Source: Candidatus Borrarchaeota archaeon
Lineage (GTDB): Archaea > Asgardarchaeota > Sifarchaeia > Borrarchaeales > Borrarchaeaceae
Assembly: GCA_016840645.1 (NCBI GenBank)
Contig: JAEORY010000213.1
Coordinates: forward strand, 1 to 6,817
Reading direction: 5' to 3'
DNA length: 6,817 bases
In this document: piece by piece, positions 5,760 to 6,817 of the stretch
Layout: every line of letters starts with the position of its first letter
Numbering within the stretch: the first letter of the stretch is position 1
Notes under the pieces: generated by a model
The model's input: only the letters and a program-made list of their open reading frames with translations
Told to the model about the DNA's origin: nothing
The model's database searches: none
Program-made: the position numbers and the translations under genes

Positions 5760-6755
5760 ATGAGATGCAAAGATTGTAAATATTGGAAACCCGAAGAAAT
5801 TACTTATGAAGAGATTATTAGTGCTCTTAGATTATGGAGTTGGTCAGATGATTGGAATAGTCGGATTCCTCCGAAATACTGCAAATGTAACGTTTGTGGT
5901 TTTAAAGTTATGAATAATAAGGAATCTATAACAGTACAAGGTAAAACTGATTATGAAAGAATAGAAGAACATATTATAAAAGAACATAGAGATATGTTAG
6001 ATAAGTCAAGGAATACAAGGCTTGGAAAATGTACCAATAATGTATTCCAGTACCACGACCCAGGTGTCTTAAAGAATGATTTAACTGATACTTTTGGTAA
6101 GATTTTCTATATGGATGGAGAAGAATACGGGGCAACATATTGGATAGACCAAGATTTTGGATGTATATATTTTGAAAAGAAAGGAGAAAAGGAGATGGAG
6201 GTAGGTTTATCAATAGAGGATATAAAGAAGATAAGTAAAGAGTTTTGTGCTAATTCTAATAATTTTATACACGAAACTTTCAAGCATGGTGAAGATGTTA
6301 GGATTGGTCGTTTCTGTATCATTGAAAAAGATTGTGAAGTGGGTGATTGCGTAGAGCTGATGGATTATGTAAAATTGATGCCAGGTACCAAGATCGGCAA
6401 CAACTGCAAATTGGATGATTATGTCAACACCAGTGGCTATTGCGAGATCGGGAATAATGTGAGAATAAAACGATGTTCGATGATAGGACAAGCTACCCGT
6501 ATCCATGATAATGTAAGGATAATGAGTCATATAACAACGGTGAGGATGCGTAGGCCGACTACAGAAAAGAAAGAAGAATGGATAGAAATAGGAGAGAACG
6601 CAGTGATAGGGAGCCACAGTTGTTTAATGGCTGGGATTATTATTGGTAAATTTTCTATCATAGGGATGGGTTCGGTGGTGGTAAAGGACACTGTACCTTT
6701 TGGAATTTATGTTGGTAATCCAGCAAGGAGAATTGGGTGGAATCGAAAAGAATGA
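5760..6755 (+). CDS. zinc-binding small protein fused to left-handed beta-helix acyltransferase
   Basis: One open frame of 331 residues with two unlike parts. Residues 1-145 form a cysteine-rich small protein: C3-x-x-C6 in MRCKDCKYWK, C91 in GKCTNN, and C135 in DFGCIYFEKK, a pattern I recall from small phage/prophage proteins that normally end soon after F-E-K-K. Between C6 and C91 is an extra C43-x-x-C46 with H71-x4-H76, a likely C2H2 zinc site. Residues 146-331 are a hexapeptide-repeat acyltransferase (WlbB/WbpD/WxcM-N-like). It begins NNFIHETF (167-174), has repeats such as DVRIG, CEVGD, TKIGN and CEIGN, then a loop with IMSHITTV (254-261), and ends GIIIGKFSIIGMGSVV and VGNPARRIG. The second part would transfer an acetyl or formyl group to an amino sugar. 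The ATG 5760 has AAAAGGAG (5746-5753) six bases upstream. Codon use is more AT-rich in the first part. The fusion may be natural, or the result of a lost stop. Confidence 0.8.
   Translation: MRCKDCKYWKPEEITYEEIISALRLWSWSDDWNSRIPPKYCKCNVCGFKVMNNKESITVQGKTDYERIEEHIIKEHRDMLDKSRNTRLGKCTNNVFQYHDPGVLKNDLTDTFGKIFYMDGEEYGATYWIDQDFGCIYFEKKGEKEMEVGLSIEDIKKISKEFCANSNNFIHETFKHGEDVRIGRFCIIEKDCEVGDCVELMDYVKLMPGTKIGNNCKLDDYVNTSGYCEIGNNVRIKRCSMIGQATRIHDNVRIMSHITTVRMRRPTTEKKEEWIEIGENAVIGSHSCLMAGIIIGKFSIIGMGSVVVKDTVPFGIYVGNPARRIGWNRKE
6180..6197 (+). promoter_or_regulatory. internal ribosome binding site and ATG at the fusion joint
   Basis: AAAGGAG at 6180-6186, eight bases before ATG 6195, sits inside the long open frame where the cysteine-rich part ends. 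The second AAAGGAG-like run (AAAAGGAG at 6187-6194) touches the ATG directly. The arrangement is as good as the start sites of the other genes here, so it probably still works, giving the acyltransferase by itself. Confidence 0.65.
6195..6755 (+). CDS. possible separate acyltransferase product from internal start
   Basis: Translation from the internal ATG 6195 gives 186 residues, close to the length of stand-alone WlbB/WbpD-type acyltransferases. It would have a 22-residue helical leader (starting MEVGLSIEDIKKISKEFC) and then the beta-helix starting NNFIHETF. In this view the upstream frame once ended just after FEKK: a single base change, GGA to TGA at 6183-6185 (codon 142), would restore a stop. 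The product would acylate the amino group made by the PLP aminotransferase. It shares a 4-base ATGA overlap with the WlbA-like gene. This entry overlaps 5760-6755 and describes an alternative translation, not a second copy. Confidence 0.55.
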   Translation: MEVGLSIEDIKKISKEFCANSNNFIHETFKHGEDVRIGRFCIIEKDCEVGDCVELMDYVKLMPGTKIGNNCKLDDYVNTSGYCEIGNNVRIKRCSMIGQATRIHDNVRIMSHITTVRMRRPTTEKKEEWIEIGENAVIGSHSCLMAGIIIGKFSIIGMGSVVVKDTVPFGIYVGNPARRIGWNRKE

Positions 6756-6817
6756 AACCAAGATTTGCATTAATAGGGGCGGCAGGATACATTGCCCCAC
6801 GTCACATGAAAGCCATC
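6752..6817 (+). CDS. wlbA: WlbA/WbpB-like Gfo/Idh/MocA oxidoreductase (N-terminal part)
   Basis: Only 22 residues are present before the window ends, starting MKPRFALIGAAGYIAPRHMK. The pattern F-A-L-I-G-x-A-G-Y-I-A-P-R-H-x-K-A-I is that of WlbA/WbpB, the NAD-dependent enzymes that oxidise the C3 hydroxyl of UDP-GlcNAcA to the 3-keto sugar. The G-A-A-G-Y-I-A segment is the Rossmann nucleotide-binding turn. The ATG overlaps the acyltransferase stop as ATGA, which suggests translational coupling. No strong ribosome binding site is seen; GGGTGG around 6735 is too far and AAAAG at 6746-6750 too close for an ideal site. The 3-keto product would be the substrate of the aminotransferase at 2831. The identification is strong for the family but rests on a short stretch. 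Confidence 0.75.
   Translation, partial: MKPRFALIGAAGYIAPRHMKAI

Overview
The window holds a tightly packed set of genes, all on the + strand. Six are sugar-biosynthesis genes, complete or partial, and between them sit short genes of unknown function. Base composition is AT-rich, most genes have strong AAAGGAGG-like ribosome binding sites, GTG is sometimes the start codon, and arginine is often AGA/AGG. This fits a low-GC Gram-positive bacterium or one of its mobile elements or phages, but no gene here fixes the host. There is no rRNA, tRNA, CRISPR array, transposase or integrase, and no gene-free stretch longer than about 35 bases.

Layout. 22-246 is a 74-residue unknown protein. 261-1313 is a GT-B type glycosyltransferase. 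1329-1626 is a small gene broken by a 7-base tandem duplication. 1652-1906 is a small membrane-anchored protein. 1887-2852 is an extended-SDR nucleotide-sugar epimerase/dehydratase. 2831-3931 is a DegT/DnrJ/EryC1/StrS (PLP) sugar aminotransferase. 3924-4613 is an unrecognised 229-residue protein. 4632-5432 is an asparagine-synthetase-like ATP-pyrophosphatase domain without the glutaminase half. 5429-5728 is a 99-residue unknown. 5760-6755 joins a small cysteine-rich, probably zinc-binding protein in frame to a left-handed beta-helix acyltransferase, with a good internal ribosome binding site and ATG at the junction (6195). 6752 to the window edge is the start of a WlbA/WbpB-like Gfo/Idh/MocA oxidoreductase.

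How they may work together. A WlbA-like 3-dehydrogenase, a PLP sugar aminotransferase and a hexapeptide N-acyltransferase are the three steps that turn a UDP-GlcNAcA-type sugar into a 3-acylamino sugar (known from wlb/wbp O-antigen loci). An epimerase and an AsnB-like amide-forming enzyme could then change the stereochemistry and amidate the C6 carboxylate, as proposed for the diamino-galacturonamide of Bordetella O-antigen. The glycosyltransferase would add the sugar to an acceptor. This is inference: the UDP-GlcNAc 6-dehydrogenase is not in the window and may lie outside it.

Most worth a second look: the in-frame fusion with an internal translation start, the exact 7-base duplication that breaks the small gene, the unassigned 229-residue protein beside the glutaminase-less AsnB, and the interleaving of phage-like small genes with sugar genes.
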